From the NCBI GenBank assembly GCA_000467715.1, contig AJFK01000919.1:1-64000 (forward strand): a stretch of DNA of 64,000 nucleotides, in the 5' to 3' direction. The notes beneath the pieces are model-generated. The model had not been told where the DNA came from. It did not search any database and worked only from the letters and a program-made list of their open reading frames with translations. This DNA is from Hysterium pulicare CBS 123377. Lineage: Eukaryota; Ascomycota; Dothideomycetes; Hysteriales; Hysteriaceae. The position numbers and the translations under genes were made by a program. Of the stretch, positions 1-11,284 are shown piece after piece. How positions within the stretch are numbered: the first letter of the stretch is position 1; the number at the start of each line of letters is the position of its first letter.

Positions 1-960
1 TCTTTACTAGTTTTTACTTTATTTCTAGTAACTTAGTATCTAACTCTAGTTAGATTATCTTTTTTTTAAGTTTTAATTCTTTCTATACTTTGTTTCTTTT
101 AAGCGCTTCTTATACTACCTCTAAACATTTTTAGTATTCTTAGTATACTAGCTTAAAATAAAGGACTTGTTCTTAGGTTAAAAGGTTAGTAAGCTAAGAT
201 TAGCAAGAAGTAACCTAGAAAGAGTTGTTATAGTAAGGCATATTATAATTATTAAGGTCTAGAATAGGTATAAAATATAATAGTAGGTAAGAATCTAGTG
301 TTAGCTTTTAGTAAAAAGTAGGTAGCAATATTATAATTTTAGTTAGGTAAGATATATTAGTATAATAGATAAATGTTTTACCTAGATAATTTATTATATA
401 CTAATTATATCTAGGTAAATAAGATTGTACTTATAGAGTAGAAGTACTTTAAAGCATTTTAAAGCTAACTCTAGTGCCTTAACTTATATACTAGTAGTAA
501 ACAATATTCTAGAAAAGTTAAAAACTATTAGTATTACTTTATACTACTAATAGAACTATATAATATTTTTAACTTGAATATTTATTTAAGTAAGGCCTAA
601 ATGCTCTAAGAGAATAAAGTAGATATTTATAAGAAGTTGTAAAATACTTTCTCTTAGTTAAAGAAAAGTTTAATTAAGGTTAACTATATATAAGCAGCAA
701 TTATATTTAAAGCTCTTATTTATAGTTATTAATTTTATTTAATAATATAATAATATTGCTTTAATTTTACATTAAGTTCTTATTAGTTTAGTTTCTTTAG
801 TTTTAGTACGCTATTATTACTATTAACAATAAAAAGAGTTAATAAGTTAAATATAATCTCTACCTTTAAGTTAATATTAACTTATTGCGTACTAGGTAGA
901 AGTTAAAATGCGTTTAATTAATCTTCCTATAATACTCTCTAACACTCTTCTTTTATTAAT
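1..960. repeat. AT-rich RIP-degraded transposon relic
   Basis: The stretch is very rich in A and T, full of TA steps and stop codons in every frame, and changes abruptly to normal composition at about 960-990. This is the usual look of a transposable element destroyed by repeat-induced point mutation in Pezizomycotina. No open frame, terminal repeat or recognisable transposase or polymerase motif survives, so the element class cannot be named. It continues off the left edge. Confidence 0.7.
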
Positions 961-986
961 ACTACTACCTTTAACACTAATACAAC

Positions 987-2488
987 ATGGCAAACACCTA
1001 CCCCTTGCCAATGCTAGGGACTAGTGTTAAGATTCTCCCAGCACCAATACCCAATCGTTTGTCAAAGGATTCGCTCTTCTTTTATGCGCACATACGTCCT
1101 GCCCAGCAGGCTTGGAACATTTTGTGGCTGGTTTGGGTCAAATTTTGTTCTTGGGCCCAAAACCATTTGTGGCCTATCCTTAAATTCACTTTGTGGTGCT
1201 TTTTCTTATTCGTCATGTCTCTGGTCTTTTTAGCTCCAAGTGGAGAATCTTCGGGGGTTGTAAAGCAGACACAACAGTGATGGATTTGCCGACAGAGTAC
1301 TAATCCATCACCTACGTCTCCCGCTACTTCACATAACAGTAACAATCACTCTAACCATTTTTCTAAATTTGTCGACTTCTCCGATCAGTGCTCCATCTTC
1401 TATCAACCCCTCCTCTGGACATCACAGATCAAATTCCAGAGCTAGACCTAGTATAGATATTCGACTCTTCATATGTCTTATTTATTATCTGACGGTGTCC
1501 CACAACTTTATCTGCTATGCCTGGCCCAAGGTAATTCACGTCAAGAAGATTGCTCAATTTGGTGGGATAACCTCACCCGAATGTGTATATACTAAAGCAG
1601 ACGAAGAAGAGTTTGATAAAGCTCAACCACGCGTAACGCTGTGATTATAATTAAAGCTCGCATATATGGTAAAGCAGATGACCGGTCGATTACTACGTAC
1701 CCCAAGTAATCTTTCAGTGCGTCTATCTCAGCTAAATTTTTCGCTCTCGAAATTGGCGATTGCCGTTCCTTGTTTCCTAGAAAGCCTTCTTCTACCACTG
1801 CTTCCAGTGCCGATCTTATTCCCAATGCGGTGAACCAAGTAGTCTCCCAAGCGGGGTAGTATGTGCAGCCTGCTAAAATGGTCTTGAATCGTCACTTCTG
1901 GGCCTGCTGCCGCTTGAAGGCTTTTGGGGCGAAAAATATTGTGCAACTCATGCATGGAATGGGGGCTGGAATCCTGCAAGCGTTATTGGCTCGCAACTCC
2001 TTATCTGGCTGCAAACGCCCACGAATTCCGCAATCCTTTCTTCGGCGCCTCGAGTCTGCCTCGATATTTCTAGTTCCACGTAAAAAGGCTCTCAATGTCA
2101 AGGTCGGAGATTGGTCACGTTGTACATTTGGACCCCAGCCTCGGCGCCATGAGAGATAAACATTTCCACTTCTATTGGGTAGGCCAATATATATCGAAGT
2201 CCAGACACATGTGACTCGGAAAGTGATAGAAAGAGTATACTTACATACATAGTATCCTATAGTATTTCACGGGTGTTATCATTCCTAATTCCATGGCGGA
2301 AAGTGTTGGATGTTAAACACTGGCTCTAGTTGAGAGTCTAACTCCGTGCAGCCCAAACTTTGCCTTCTTTTCCTTTGTTTTTGTGATTTCAGTATATCTG
2401 TTCTGGCGGCAGCAAAACTTGGAAGCCCTTAACTGATCGACTAGCATAAACTCTTCTTCAAACAGCTTCCTCTATCAAATTAGCAAAG
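987..2488. other. Intergenic, no gene recognised
   Basis: Composition is normal and only short overlapping frames under 100 codons occur on both strands, none with a recognisable domain or splice-supported extension. The last few hundred bases presumably hold the promoter of the membrane protein starting at 2489. Confidence 0.5.
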
Positions 2489-4771
2489 ATGAGAAGCTTC
2501 ACGCCTGGAACTTATGAGTCGTTACCTAGATCAGATTACGCGACAAAGTCGGCACATTATGAAGTCATTTCGATGGGCTTCCCAGACCCTCTCAACAATG
2601 GAGAACAACGCAAGACAGTTCTTCGGGGTCCACGTAGACGTTTTCGTCTAGGTCTACTGATCCACACCTTGCCGGTTGCCGTATGTGGCATTATCATTCA
2701 TTTCTTCCAAGCCCAATTATTTTGCTTCGAAGGCAACCGCACCGAGGTACTCAGTATCCTTCAACTGGCAGGGAAACTCCAGGAAATCTTGGTCATATCG
2801 TCACTTTCGACAATGGTGTTGCACCATGCCAAAAGACACCTTATCGACTCCGAAGGTCTACCATTTGGCCTGCTCACTTGTGGCTATCGAGTTGGCGATT
2901 TAATGTATTTGATTAGTGACGCGTTCAGACCAGCCCTTAGGCGGAAGGGAACTCGACGACTGGCCATGTTCGCTGCATTTTGTACGATACTCTCAACCGT
3001 TATCGGTCCTGCTTCCAATGTTGGTCTCATTCCGTCGGCCGATTGGTGGGCACTTCGAAATCCTTTCTCGCATGCCATGATGCCCCTTTATTTTGATGGC
3101 AACATCACGAAGCTTTGGCCTTCTAGAGTGGACGCTGAAATGTTCAATGACGCCATGACAGTGGAAGCATGTCTCTCGAAGGATAACTTTACAGATGCGG
3201 ACTTCACGTGCCCTAACATGAACTACTTTGAGGTATACGACTGGGCACAAGGGTGGGCCAATGCTGGGGCATCAAAGAATCTTAGCACTCGTGAAATGGT
3301 CAGCGGTGCTACTCGTATGCTTTCCTCGGGAATGATGGGCAGCCATAACTTGAGCCAGGTTGCAGTTGCTACTACTCCTAGCAATTCTATTCTAGCGACC
3401 ATTGGCTCTTTCTGGAACTATCTCCAAACGCATGACTTGGGAGAAGTACATCGAGTTCAAAGACCCAGATTTCGCATTTCAAAAGATTCGGTTGCGTATC
3501 AGCCTCTTGTCCAAGTTCAATGCACCGCATTTGATTATGAGGACTCGCGAAGAACCCATGATCAGCTGAACAATGCCTCTGTGGTTCCTCAATTTCTCGG
3601 AAACCAAATCCTACGACCTTTCAATCATAACCAGAACGGATCCTGGTGGAATGGTGGAAACGAGAGTTCCGAAATGATATGGGTCGTTCCTCCTTCGGAA
3701 TGGAACTACACTCGGCCAATGGACACGTTAAGCTTCAAGTGGATCGATCTTGAAGAGCACTACGGAGATATACAGAACTTCTCTATCGCTGCATTGGCAA
3801 GGGTGCCAACCTCATATGTCCTCGACTCTGATAACGGGACTAACCATTCTGTTTTAGCGAGCGTGTTGATACCCTGTGTGGTGGATGCTCGGTGGATGCC
3901 GTCTCATCTGACATATGACCCTTTGTCAAGTCAAGTCATCACGAGCAACTTCACGGATCCTCTTCGCTTGCAGTCTATGAGTTATGACAAACCATGGATA
4001 TCAGGTCCTTGGATGAAAATCAATTCAAGTTGGGCCGAATTTCTCAACCTCCCCAATGTCATGGGTCACAATCTGACCATGATAGAAGAGTTGCTCGCCT
4101 CATTTATCACCACCCAGGATGACGGAGATTTGGGGAATATCAGTACATTTTTTCCACAACAGTTTGGCTTCGATTATCACGATAATATGAGGAAGATGGC
4201 TGAAGTGACAGCAACGGTACTGAGCACGATACTCACCGACGGTCTATCGACAGTTGGCTACGATGTTATCCCGATCCTTGAATTCGGCAAAACCGATGCG
4301 GAGGACTTCAATGGCACTCCAATATACCTTCAATCTGATGCAATTGCCACTAACTATACGTTAAACCTAACCAAAATACAGGACGATAAATGGCACTCTT
4401 TGAAGATCGATGTCGAACGATACGGTTACGCATACGGCGCCCGGAATTTTGCCTCTTACTCTGCAATGGCTGTAATCTACATCTACCTTGCTACCGTAGC
4501 AATCTATCTGGCTTATGCTGGCTTCGATCAGCTTGTGTCGCGCCATCATCCATGGTCCATCGAGAGTTGGAATAGTATCCAGGAGCTGCTAGTTCTGGCA
4601 TTCAATTCCAAGCCTGCGAGAGAACTCATCAATACTGGAGCTGGCGTGGAGGAAAGGGATGTATGGAAATATGGTGTCAAAGTCAAAGTCAACCCTTATA
4701 ATCGGTTGGAAATGGTTTTCGGAGAGCGCCCCGAGATGTCAGAGGTACGGCCTAAGGAAAAATATGGCTGA
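2489..4771 (+). CDS. Large N-glycosylated multi-pass membrane protein, unknown function
   Basis: This is one intronless 760-codon frame. A cytosolic N-terminal tail of about 50 residues precedes a hydrophobic helix (about 54-74), two further hydrophobic segments (about 120-190, around YLISDAF and MFAAFCTILSTVIGPASNVG), a long segment of about 450 residues with many N-x-S/T sequons, and one C-terminal helix (around SAMAVIYIYLATVAIYLAY) followed by a short tail. The layout implies a large extracellular or lumenal domain tethered at both ends. It resembles a common Pezizomycotina family of uncharacterised transmembrane proteins, but no catalytic motif is visible and no role is proposed. The start was taken at the first ATG of the frame, which lies in a good hydrophilic leader. 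Confidence 0.85.
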   Translation: MRSFTPGTYESLPRSDYATKSAHYEVISMGFPDPLNNGEQRKTVLRGPRRRFRLGLLIHTLPVAVCGIIIHFFQAQLFCFEGNRTEVLSILQLAGKLQEILVISSLSTMVLHHAKRHLIDSEGLPFGLLTCGYRVGDLMYLISDAFRPALRRKGTRRLAMFAAFCTILSTVIGPASNVGLIPSADWWALRNPFSHAMMPLYFDGNITKLWPSRVDAEMFNDAMTVEACLSKDNFTDADFTCPNMNYFEVYDWAQGWANAGASKNLSTREMVSGATRMLSSGMMGSHNLSQVAVATTPSNSILATIGSFWNYLQTHDLGEVHRVQRPRFRISKDSVAYQPLVQVQCTAFDYEDSRRTHDQLNNASVVPQFLGNQILRPFNHNQNGSWWNGGNESSEMIWVVPPSEWNYTRPMDTLSFKWIDLEEHYGDIQNFSIAALARVPTSYVLDSDNGTNHSVLASVLIPCVVDARWMPSHLTYDPLSSQVITSNFTDPLRLQSMSYDKPWISGPWMKINSSWAEFLNLPNVMGHNLTMIEELLASFITTQDDGDLGNISTFFPQQFGFDYHDNMRKMAEVTATVLSTILTDGLSTVGYDVIPILEFGKTDAEDFNGTPIYLQSDAIATNYTLNLTKIQDDKWHSLKIDVERYGYAYGARNFASYSAMAVIYIYLATVAIYLAYAGFDQLVSRHHPWSIESWNSIQELLVLAFNSKPARELINTGAGVEERDVWKYGVKVKVNPYNRLEMVFGERPEMSEVRPKEKYG

Positions 4772-4974
4772 GAAGACGACTTCGTCGCGGAGGTGGGCTG
4801 GGAAAAGAGGAGCAGAAATTCACATTGATATGCGTTTTGCCATTTTTGCAGGATACACATAAATGGATTTCAAGCTGAATGGACGGAAGAAATATAGTAT
4901 ATGTAATCTGAGCAACACTTGAATTCGAAGACACCTACTCACTTCCAACTCTCGAATCTTCTAATAGGCGTAAC

Positions 4975-5599
4975 ATGCATATAAACTGCCTCTATTCTCA
5001 ACAAAAAGCATGCTGGATCGGATTGATTAGTCAAATTCCACGCATAGAGGGATCACACCATGCTCTTTGCTGCTTCGAGAACTACCAGCCTCTTCTGAGG
5101 TACTATGAGTATTCCCAAGGCGTGCAGATTCATGTTGCGGCTTGGCCTCCATTCTTCGAAGATCCTCCTCCAAGTCCTTTCCAGGGAACCGGAGCGGCGA
5201 GTCAGCTTGCTAGTCAGTTTTCGGCTTTGGAGGGACAGGCTTTCGTTCTCGTGTCGACGCAAGTGGTTAAGAGGAGAATCTTGAGATGATGCAGCTCTCC
5301 AAGACTGAAGTCACCGAGGTAGGTTTCTCCCCTGACCATGCCAAGCGGAAGCCACTGCAGGTATGCTGACAATTTGGTAGGCTGGAGGGGGGTTCGCACT
5401 GATATTCAGACCTGATGGGAGGCCGCTGGTTGAAGCTTTGCCGAAGGATCAAGAGGGCATCTTACAGGCAGATATTGACTTGCAGGATATCGACTATTCT
5501 AAGAATTTGATCGATCCTGTGGGGCAGTACTCTCGACCCGATATGTTGTCTTTGCTGGTGAATACGAAGGAAGGCAAGCATGTAATTGAGATGCCGTAG
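4975..5599 (+). pseudogene. Nitrilase / cyanide-hydratase fragment (C-terminal half, frameshifted)
   Basis: The conceptual peptide contains CCFENYQPLLRYYEYSQG, the nitrilase-superfamily catalytic-cysteine region, followed by an HVAAWPPF segment and a C-terminal half (ALEGQAFVLVSTQVV, then a part ending VIEMP) typical of fungal nitrilases. Three things show it is broken. The N-terminal half carrying the catalytic Glu and Lys is absent. A single-base loss near 5270-5275 shifts the frame after STQVVK. The 5' part opens directly into unrelated sequence. A normal intron (5319-5380, GTAGGT to TAG) is still recognisable, and the reading ends at a TAG at 5597-5599. A family member would normally be about 310-360 residues, so roughly half is left. 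It is not expected to encode an active enzyme. Confidence 0.75.
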
Positions 5600-5864
5600 A
5601 AAAGAGCTAGACGTCAAAAAGATTCCGCAAACATTGGTAGGTTTTCTTTAGTGATCGAAAAGCTCTTCATTCTTTCCATTGGAAGTTTCTTTTGAGTAGT
5701 TCGTCAGAGTACTGGAATGGACATTTCTAAAGTGGATCTTACGTATGAAAGTGTGCAGATACTCTAAGAAGCGACACTGTACCGACTTGCAACATTCCAT
5801 TTGCCATTTGAACACCGTATGGTCAAAGAATGGTCAAAGAATGGTCAAGATGTCTTGATTGACT
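5600..5864. other. Intergenic
   Basis: Nothing coding is seen. The sequence GGTCAAAGAAT is present as about two and a half tandem copies just before 5850. Confidence 0.4.
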
Positions 5865-6433
5865 TTAATATTTATTAATGAACTTAAACGCTCTCGAAAT
5901 TAAGTTGTCTAATAAGACCTTCCACTGGTCTAAATGAGAGCCGGTCACTCTACTCTCATTGTCTAGCTTTTTCTGCATCAGTTTCTTGAGCTTGTTCTGT
6001 ATATCCACTCGTATAGCGAGCAAATCACCGGCTGTATTGATTTCAGCAAACATGGCTGGAGAGAGTGGCACGGACGCAACTACTCACGTTCGAACCTTCC
6101 GGAGTGGAAATTCTCATCAGCCAAATCTCTGTCTTCAATTGCCTGTCCTAGCCGACTGGCGCTGTCCACGATAGATTCGCAAAGAGCCGTCGCCTTTTCG
6201 GCCTGCGAGTTCGACTCTGGTGGTGTCGCCGGCCGCTTCCAGAATTTCCATGAAGACGTCTTTGAGGATCGTTCCTTTTCCGCTTGGATGCTCTCGACTA
6301 AGTCCGCACATTGCGCGAGACATCCGATGATTGACACCACGCATTCTCTAGCGTGCATAGGTGCGTGGTTAGATGCATGGGCTAGCATGAGGGATGGGAT
6401 TTTAATTTTGGTATTGGCTGGGCCTTTTGCCAT
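5865..6433 (-). CDS. Hypothetical 170-aa helical protein
   Basis: Two exons, 6433-6088 and 6031-5865, join across a 56-nt intron (GTGAGT donor at 6087, TGCTGAAAT branch-like site, ACAG acceptor at 6032) and keep the frame through the junction. The product is charged and mostly helical, with a Lys/Arg patch near residues 60-67 (KFWKRP) and heptad-like Leu/Ile spacing after residue 80. There is no signal peptide, membrane helix or known motif. It may be the N-terminal helical domain type found in fungal signalling proteins, but that is a guess. The ATG at 6433 was chosen because nothing upstream extends the frame; a further 5' exon is possible. Confidence 0.5.
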
Positions 6434-6637
6434 AATGAAGTGCAGCTATCGCTCTCTTCAAAGTTCAAACGTCTAGAAGGCATTCCCGCTATCGATGGCC
6501 AGCTTATTGAGGTTCTGTTGTCTCACGATTGGGGCTGAGTCCGCAAGACTCATAAATACGAGCTAGTGCATTTTGTGGCTTGGACTCTTGTCGGCAGTGC
6601 AAAACACTACACTCAGGTCGAGCTGAGCTCACACAGA

Positions 6638-7605
6638 ATGACCACCACTCCATTTCAACAAAAAAATCGCACTCTCCGTTTGCTTCAACAACTAAGGTTT
6701 TTGATGAACATGCTTACTCCATCCGCTTCCCCGTCCAACGAGGGTATGGAGTTGCTAAGAGTTAGTCGAGGCCAGCAAACATCACCAGATGTCCGCAGCA
6801 AGATGCCGTCCGAGTACTGGAAACAACTCGTTGCCTTTGGCGAAAGCATGAAGGAAAACGAGCCAGTACTCGGTGAATATGCGACTCTGCAACGGATGAA
6901 CCTCATCCACATACAGAATGAGCTCGCAGACATCAAGGCCGACCTGGTACAGTATCAAACCACAACAGAGACTCAGATGCTTCGATTGAGGACCACCATG
7001 CATGAATACGGTGCGTGACACGCCTGAATTACGCCTCCGTCTCAAGCTTACTACATGGGACAGCCAATGCTATCCGCGACTTTGAGTACATGGACCAGCT
7101 TGCAATACTTCCCGATCCCGTGCGAAATGACAGCCGTATTTTCCTCCAGGTCGCGTTTCCGAATCTCGGAAATCGCCCGTCATTCCCATTCAACACCACA
7201 TACCGGATGCTCGGTCGCAACATCATCCTTAAGGGTGACTTTGTGCGCGAGATCTTACGCAAGCACCTTTTCCGTCGGCTGTCCTGGTCTCCCAGCGAAC
7301 GAAAGATGAACAAGGTGGGCTACAACAAAGGCGACCCGCCCAAAACTTATTCACCGTTCCTCGATTCGTTTGCCAGATTCATCATAGCAGTTGGTGGGGG
7401 CGCGTCGCTCATAGTACCGATGCTCATCATGTCTTTCGATGCTTCCAGAACGAAGAGCCTGATAACTGTATCTGTGGCGGTTGTGCTGTTTGCGCTCTCA
7501 CTGAGTCTAGGCTTCAAAACTGACAACAAGGATACTTTGACTGTGACGGCGACGTATGCAGCTGTACTTGTGGTTTTCGTCGGGACGAGTGGCACTGGGC
7601 CCTAA
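6638..7605 (+). CDS. DUF6594 family membrane protein
   Basis: Exons 6638-7010 and 7064-7605 join across a 53-nt intron (GTGCGT donor, CTTAC branch-like site, GACAG acceptor), giving 304 residues. The first half holds the family core around EYATLQRMNLIHIQNELADI, a helical segment with alternating Leu and acidic residues. The C-terminal third has the diagnostic cluster of three hydrophobic helices: FARFIIAVGGGASLIVPMLI, the VAVVLFALSLSLGF stretch, and TATYAAVLVVFVGTS at the end. DUF6594 proteins are widespread in Pezizomycotina and have no assigned function; a role at a membrane is all that can be inferred. The ATG at 6638 is preferred because the frame upstream of it has no ATG. Confidence 0.85.
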
Positions 7606-8104
7606 GAGCTGATACATCCAAGTCTAATTGACCGGTATCCGATTAATTGTTCTCGGTCATGCCGTCACCTTCAGTCAGACCTCCGCTGTGTCAGTGCTCT
7701 TGCGTCTCCTTGGCTTGCAGAGTCGGTGAGAGGACACAGCATAAAATCATAATGATTCTGGACGAGGGTCTCGCGTGCGGTGCGTGGTATGCGGAGTGAA
7801 GATCTTGGCATGATTAAAGGGGTCGAAATGTTCTCTGATAGAATGTCTCCAAAGGGTTTCCTAGTGATACTTTCGAGAGCATACCCTAGCAGCTGAAATG
7901 CGACCAGAGTAGATTGGGGTCGTACTGGATAGAGACTAGGTATTCTAGGTTGAAGTTACTTAGGACTAGGAAATACCCTATTATTATGCGCACTTGCACT
8001 TCTGCTGGGGTAATTATAATTATCCTTTAAATCGAAGCTCGAGCTATCAGCTATTGTACAATACAATGATTGTGCGCTGAGACTCTAAATGCCTCATTGA
8101 TAAT
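7606..8104. other. Intergenic
   Basis: This lies between convergent 3' ends. It is AT-rich near 7960-8060, and nothing coding or repeated was recognised. Confidence 0.4.
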
Positions 8105-9148
8105 CTATCCTAAAACGACCTCTCCAATGGCCAAACTACCAAACTGACTCAATTGCATCGCATCCAACCCTCCGCTGAACGTGGTCAATACCGCAAAAGC
8201 GACACCAGCCGCGCCCGCCGGTACTGGCACCGTACCCGTATGGTCGCTTGTCTCAGTGACCTTGGCGAAGATAGGCGGATAGACTTGGTTGATCATGGCA
8301 ATGTACAACGGTGCGTTAGGATCGACCTTGACGAAGAACTTGGAGGGATCCCAAGAGAACTCGACGACAGTACCAGCTGCGACGGGCGGTTGCAGATTGG
8401 GTGGCGGCATAGGCGACACCACGGTGAGAGTGGGGATTGGCACGATGGGAAGTTGCTGCGGGCAGGAGACGATAAACATTTGGGCGAGGGTGTAGGCCCA
8501 GAGCGCGGTCAAGGACGTATCGAAGGGTGAGGGGAATGGTGAGGCGCCAATGCGGGTCCGGAGGTATGCATCGTGTCTTGCTTCGACGGTCAGAATGGAA
8601 CTTGCGGCTGTGAGAAGCATGCCATTATCTGTGAGTTTGAGAGCACCGCCGAGGTAGGCTCCGATGCCAACGCTAAGAAGGAATTAGTATTGCTTGAAAG
8701 GAGAGATGATGGGACGGGGACGTACGATGTGATCATATTTGCGAGATCCATGAAGGTTGTGGGGCTATCGTATGGGAACTTGTAAGTGCAGTTCGGTACT
8801 GACTTTAGGCCATCTGCTTCAAGGATTTGAGTGATGGTTGCAGCATGTTGCGCTTCGTGCTTTGCTTGAATCAGCTATACATCTCATACATCTTTGATTT
8901 GGGTGGTTATTTACCTTAGCAATCACTCCGACATTGTCGCGAAAGCCGGCTGGAAATCCAGCGGAGCGGTATTGTGCATCGGTGAACGCCTCATAGCCAC
9001 CGGAGTAGAGCGCGTACTCCAGGTGCTCGAGATACAAGGCCAGTTGTAGAGTTGATGTGTCATTTGCAGACAACGCACGCTTTGCGAGTGGTGCGGCAAT
9101 GGCGATGGGTAGAGTAGCGAGGATCGCTATAACAAATGTGAGCTTCAT
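8105..9148 (-). CDS. Secreted ferritin-like protein, Rds1/LsdA type
   Basis: Three exons (9148-8915, 8859-8726, 8672-8105) joined by introns of 55 and 53 nt give 311 residues. The protein starts with a clear signal peptide (MKLTFVIAILATLPIAIAAP) followed by a KR dipeptide. It then carries the Ferritin_2-like four-helix core: ALYLEHLEYALYSGGYEAF supplies the first metal-ligand-like Glu/His, KHEAQHAATITQILEADG the second, and a TVEARHDAYLR segment the third. A Pro-rich beta-type C-terminal domain (about 220-311) follows, as in the fungal stress-response protein Rds1 and the sexual-development protein LsdA. Family members are induced by starvation or during sexual development. Metal binding or oxidase activity has not been established for most of them. 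The length fits the family. Confidence 0.88.
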
Positions 9149-9956
9149 CTTGTGCGTCGCTGGATGTCAGGAGTGTAGTATCGTAATGCTTGTATCTGTG
9201 CTGAAGACACAATAACGAACAAGCCATGCTCACTCGATGTGCGTGCTATTTGTATGTCTTGACAGCTGGATGCTGTGCCAATTTCATGCCTGACTGACAT
9301 CACAGAGCAATACGTATGACAGTAGGAAACCTAAAGAACGGAAGGCGAGATCCCACATCGCCTCTTGGAAGATGCCCTTCGCAAGCGTGGAAACGCCACG
9401 ATCTTTCAATAGTTCGTAGTTGATATATTGTGCGGGGTAATCAACAAGAAAGCTCACTTTGAGGTCTGGTAGCGTAGATGGCTATTCTCGGGCTTGAACA
9501 CGCATAATTGCAGAAGAGACGCGTTTTTGTGAAGATACATTCATCATCTTGGACGACTTGAGGAGATGATTTCCTATCAGATCGAGATAGTCATTAGCCA
9601 GAGTAGAGCATGCCAGGTAGTCGTCGTGGTGTCGTTGCAATAAAGTGATGTTGTGGCTTGGGATGGCTGTAAGCTGCTGGCATCATCGAAGCGACGTAAA
9701 AGGCAAAGCGTCCCGTTTGCGGACTAAACCACGTGGTCTCGTGCAAGAAAGAACAATCCGGGTACGCACGATCCGAGCTCCCTTGTAACACGGAATAATA
9801 TTCCGTACGTCTCATAGCATTCTGAATGCGAAAGTTATTGCAGGCATCTTATTTTATTTCAAAGTCCTTTAGCTACCAAAGCAAGCAATGTCTATATGAA
9901 GTAGATATTAAAGTAATCATGAGACTATTCGAAAAGGGCCTTCCCCTACGATGAAC
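9149..9956. other. Intergenic between two minus-strand genes
   Basis: This is the promoter of the Rds1-like gene plus the downstream region of the NmrA-like gene. One short minus-strand frame at 9594-9815 has no family support. No repeat was recognised. Confidence 0.4.
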
Positions 9957-10814
9957 TCACTTTGACCCGTCGATAACTCCTACTGTGGTCCCACTCCACC
10001 GGCTCTCGTAGGTCTCGAGGTCACTGGCAATGAATTCTGCGTTCTGTTCAAGTGTGGTCTCATAGCGACCGGCATTCATGGCGGACAAAAGCGTCTTCCC
10101 GATCAGGGGGATGTACTTTATCCAGGAATCTTGCCATAAAGGTGGAGTCCCGGCATTTGCGATTAGTTTCCCATGCGAAGTTTTCGTAGGTACGTTGATC
10201 TCTGAGGACTCGGGGGTCATGGTGCTTGGGCAAAGCATAGACCAGTCGACCGAGGTCGGTGGGAGAGATTTGAGAAGGTGGAGATTTTGGCGGTGTTCGA
10301 GATAGATGGGAACACTGCAGGCTCTTAGTACTCCAGCACGGATGAATCTCCGAGCTACTCTTTTCAAAGTAGATACGAACGGCGAGTATGTGTGTGACTA
10401 CACTTACTAGTTGGAGAGCATCGATTCTGATCCTGGGTAGTATAATACTCCCAAGCCAGCTAAGAACCAAGTTCTCAACGGTTTCTTTCTATCTGATCCC
10501 GCTTCTCGTACAGCGTCCAGGACTGAGCGAAATATTGCAGGCAGTTCACTTTTCCCCCAAGGAGCTAAGGCCGCTAAACCGGCGGTATTGACAACAGCAT
10601 CACAGTTGGCATCCAAGATGGCCTTCTTGATTGCAACTGGATCCGTGGCATCGCCCTGAACAACGGTGATTTGGCGGAATGCAGACGTTGGAAGAAGAGA
10701 TTCAAGTTTGTTCGAGGACCGGACATACGCAACAACGCTGTGTCCATGTGTGAGGAGCGCTGCGGCGAGGCGAATACCCAGATTACCGGTTGCTCCAATA
10801 AGAAGGACCTTCAT
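9957..10814 (-). CDS. NmrA-like NAD(P)-binding oxidoreductase
   Basis: Exons 10814-10408 and 10314-9957 flank a 93-nt intron (GTAAGT donor, TGCAG acceptor) and give 254 residues. The N-terminus MKVLLIGATGNLGIRLAAAL is the Rossmann GxxGxxG dinucleotide-binding loop, and VVAYVRSSNKL after strand 2 carries the Arg/Ser that favours NADP. An NTAGLAAL segment follows, as in atypical short-chain dehydrogenases. The join yields SNYVPIYLEHRQNLHLLKSL, which matches this family and supports the splice. Such proteins act as NAD(P)H-dependent reductases or redox sensors in the cytosol; the substrate is unknown. It lies tail-first toward the hemerythrin-like gene, sharing a repeat-containing upstream region. 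Confidence 0.85.
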
Positions 10815-10882
10815 AATTGCTGTTCCATTTCCTGGTTCGAGAATAACTCAGGTGGTACTTATATCTGCCACCTTACGAAGCC

Positions 10883-11039
10883 GGAGTCGAGTTGCGCCGC
10901 TCAAATCTCAGTTACTCAGCCGACGTACCCTTGCTTACGTCACGCTTCTTGTGCGGAAGGTGTTCTTCCCGATTAAGGTTAGCGTGATTACGCCGCGCCA
11001 CTCATTCTCCTAAGCCGATCGGGAGTCGAGTTGCGCCGC
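10883..11039 (+). repeat. 18-bp direct repeat pair
   Basis: GGAGTCGAGTTGCGCCGC occurs exactly at 10883-10900 and again at 11022-11039, inside the divergent promoter region between the NmrA-like and hemerythrin-like genes. The spacing of 139 bp and the perfect match suggest either a recent local duplication or a pair of regulatory sites. Confidence 0.85.
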
Positions 11040-11064
11040 AATCATTGGCGATAGGGTTTGTCAG

Positions 11065-11119
11065 CATTCTTCGGCCACATTCCTTCGGCCGCATTACTTC
11101 GGCCGCATTCCTTCGGACT
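11065..11119 (+). repeat. Tandem array of a ~14-bp unit (CATTCCTTCGGCCG)
   Basis: There are four consecutive copies of 13-14 bp: the first lacks one base and the others vary at one or two positions. The array sits about 165 bp upstream of the hemerythrin-like ATG. Each unit contains a CGGCCG or CGGCCA core, similar to half-sites bound by Zn2Cys6 regulators, which is only suggestive. Confidence 0.85.
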
Positions 11120-11284
11120 TCAAGACTGTTGTCCGATTCCTCCGGATCAAAGACCGTTGTCAGCATCCTCCAGACCAATGACTGTAACAGTGGTTATGCA
11201 GCATCTTTCTTTCAGTATATCTGTCGCTAATCTCCTGCTATCGTGAGGTTGACGTCGTTTTGTGCTACTACTGGACGAGCCAGT

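Noticed and set aside
8153-8530. 125-codon plus-strand frame
   Set aside because: Antisense shadow of the Rds1-like gene, whose signal peptide, ferritin motifs and introns are clear.
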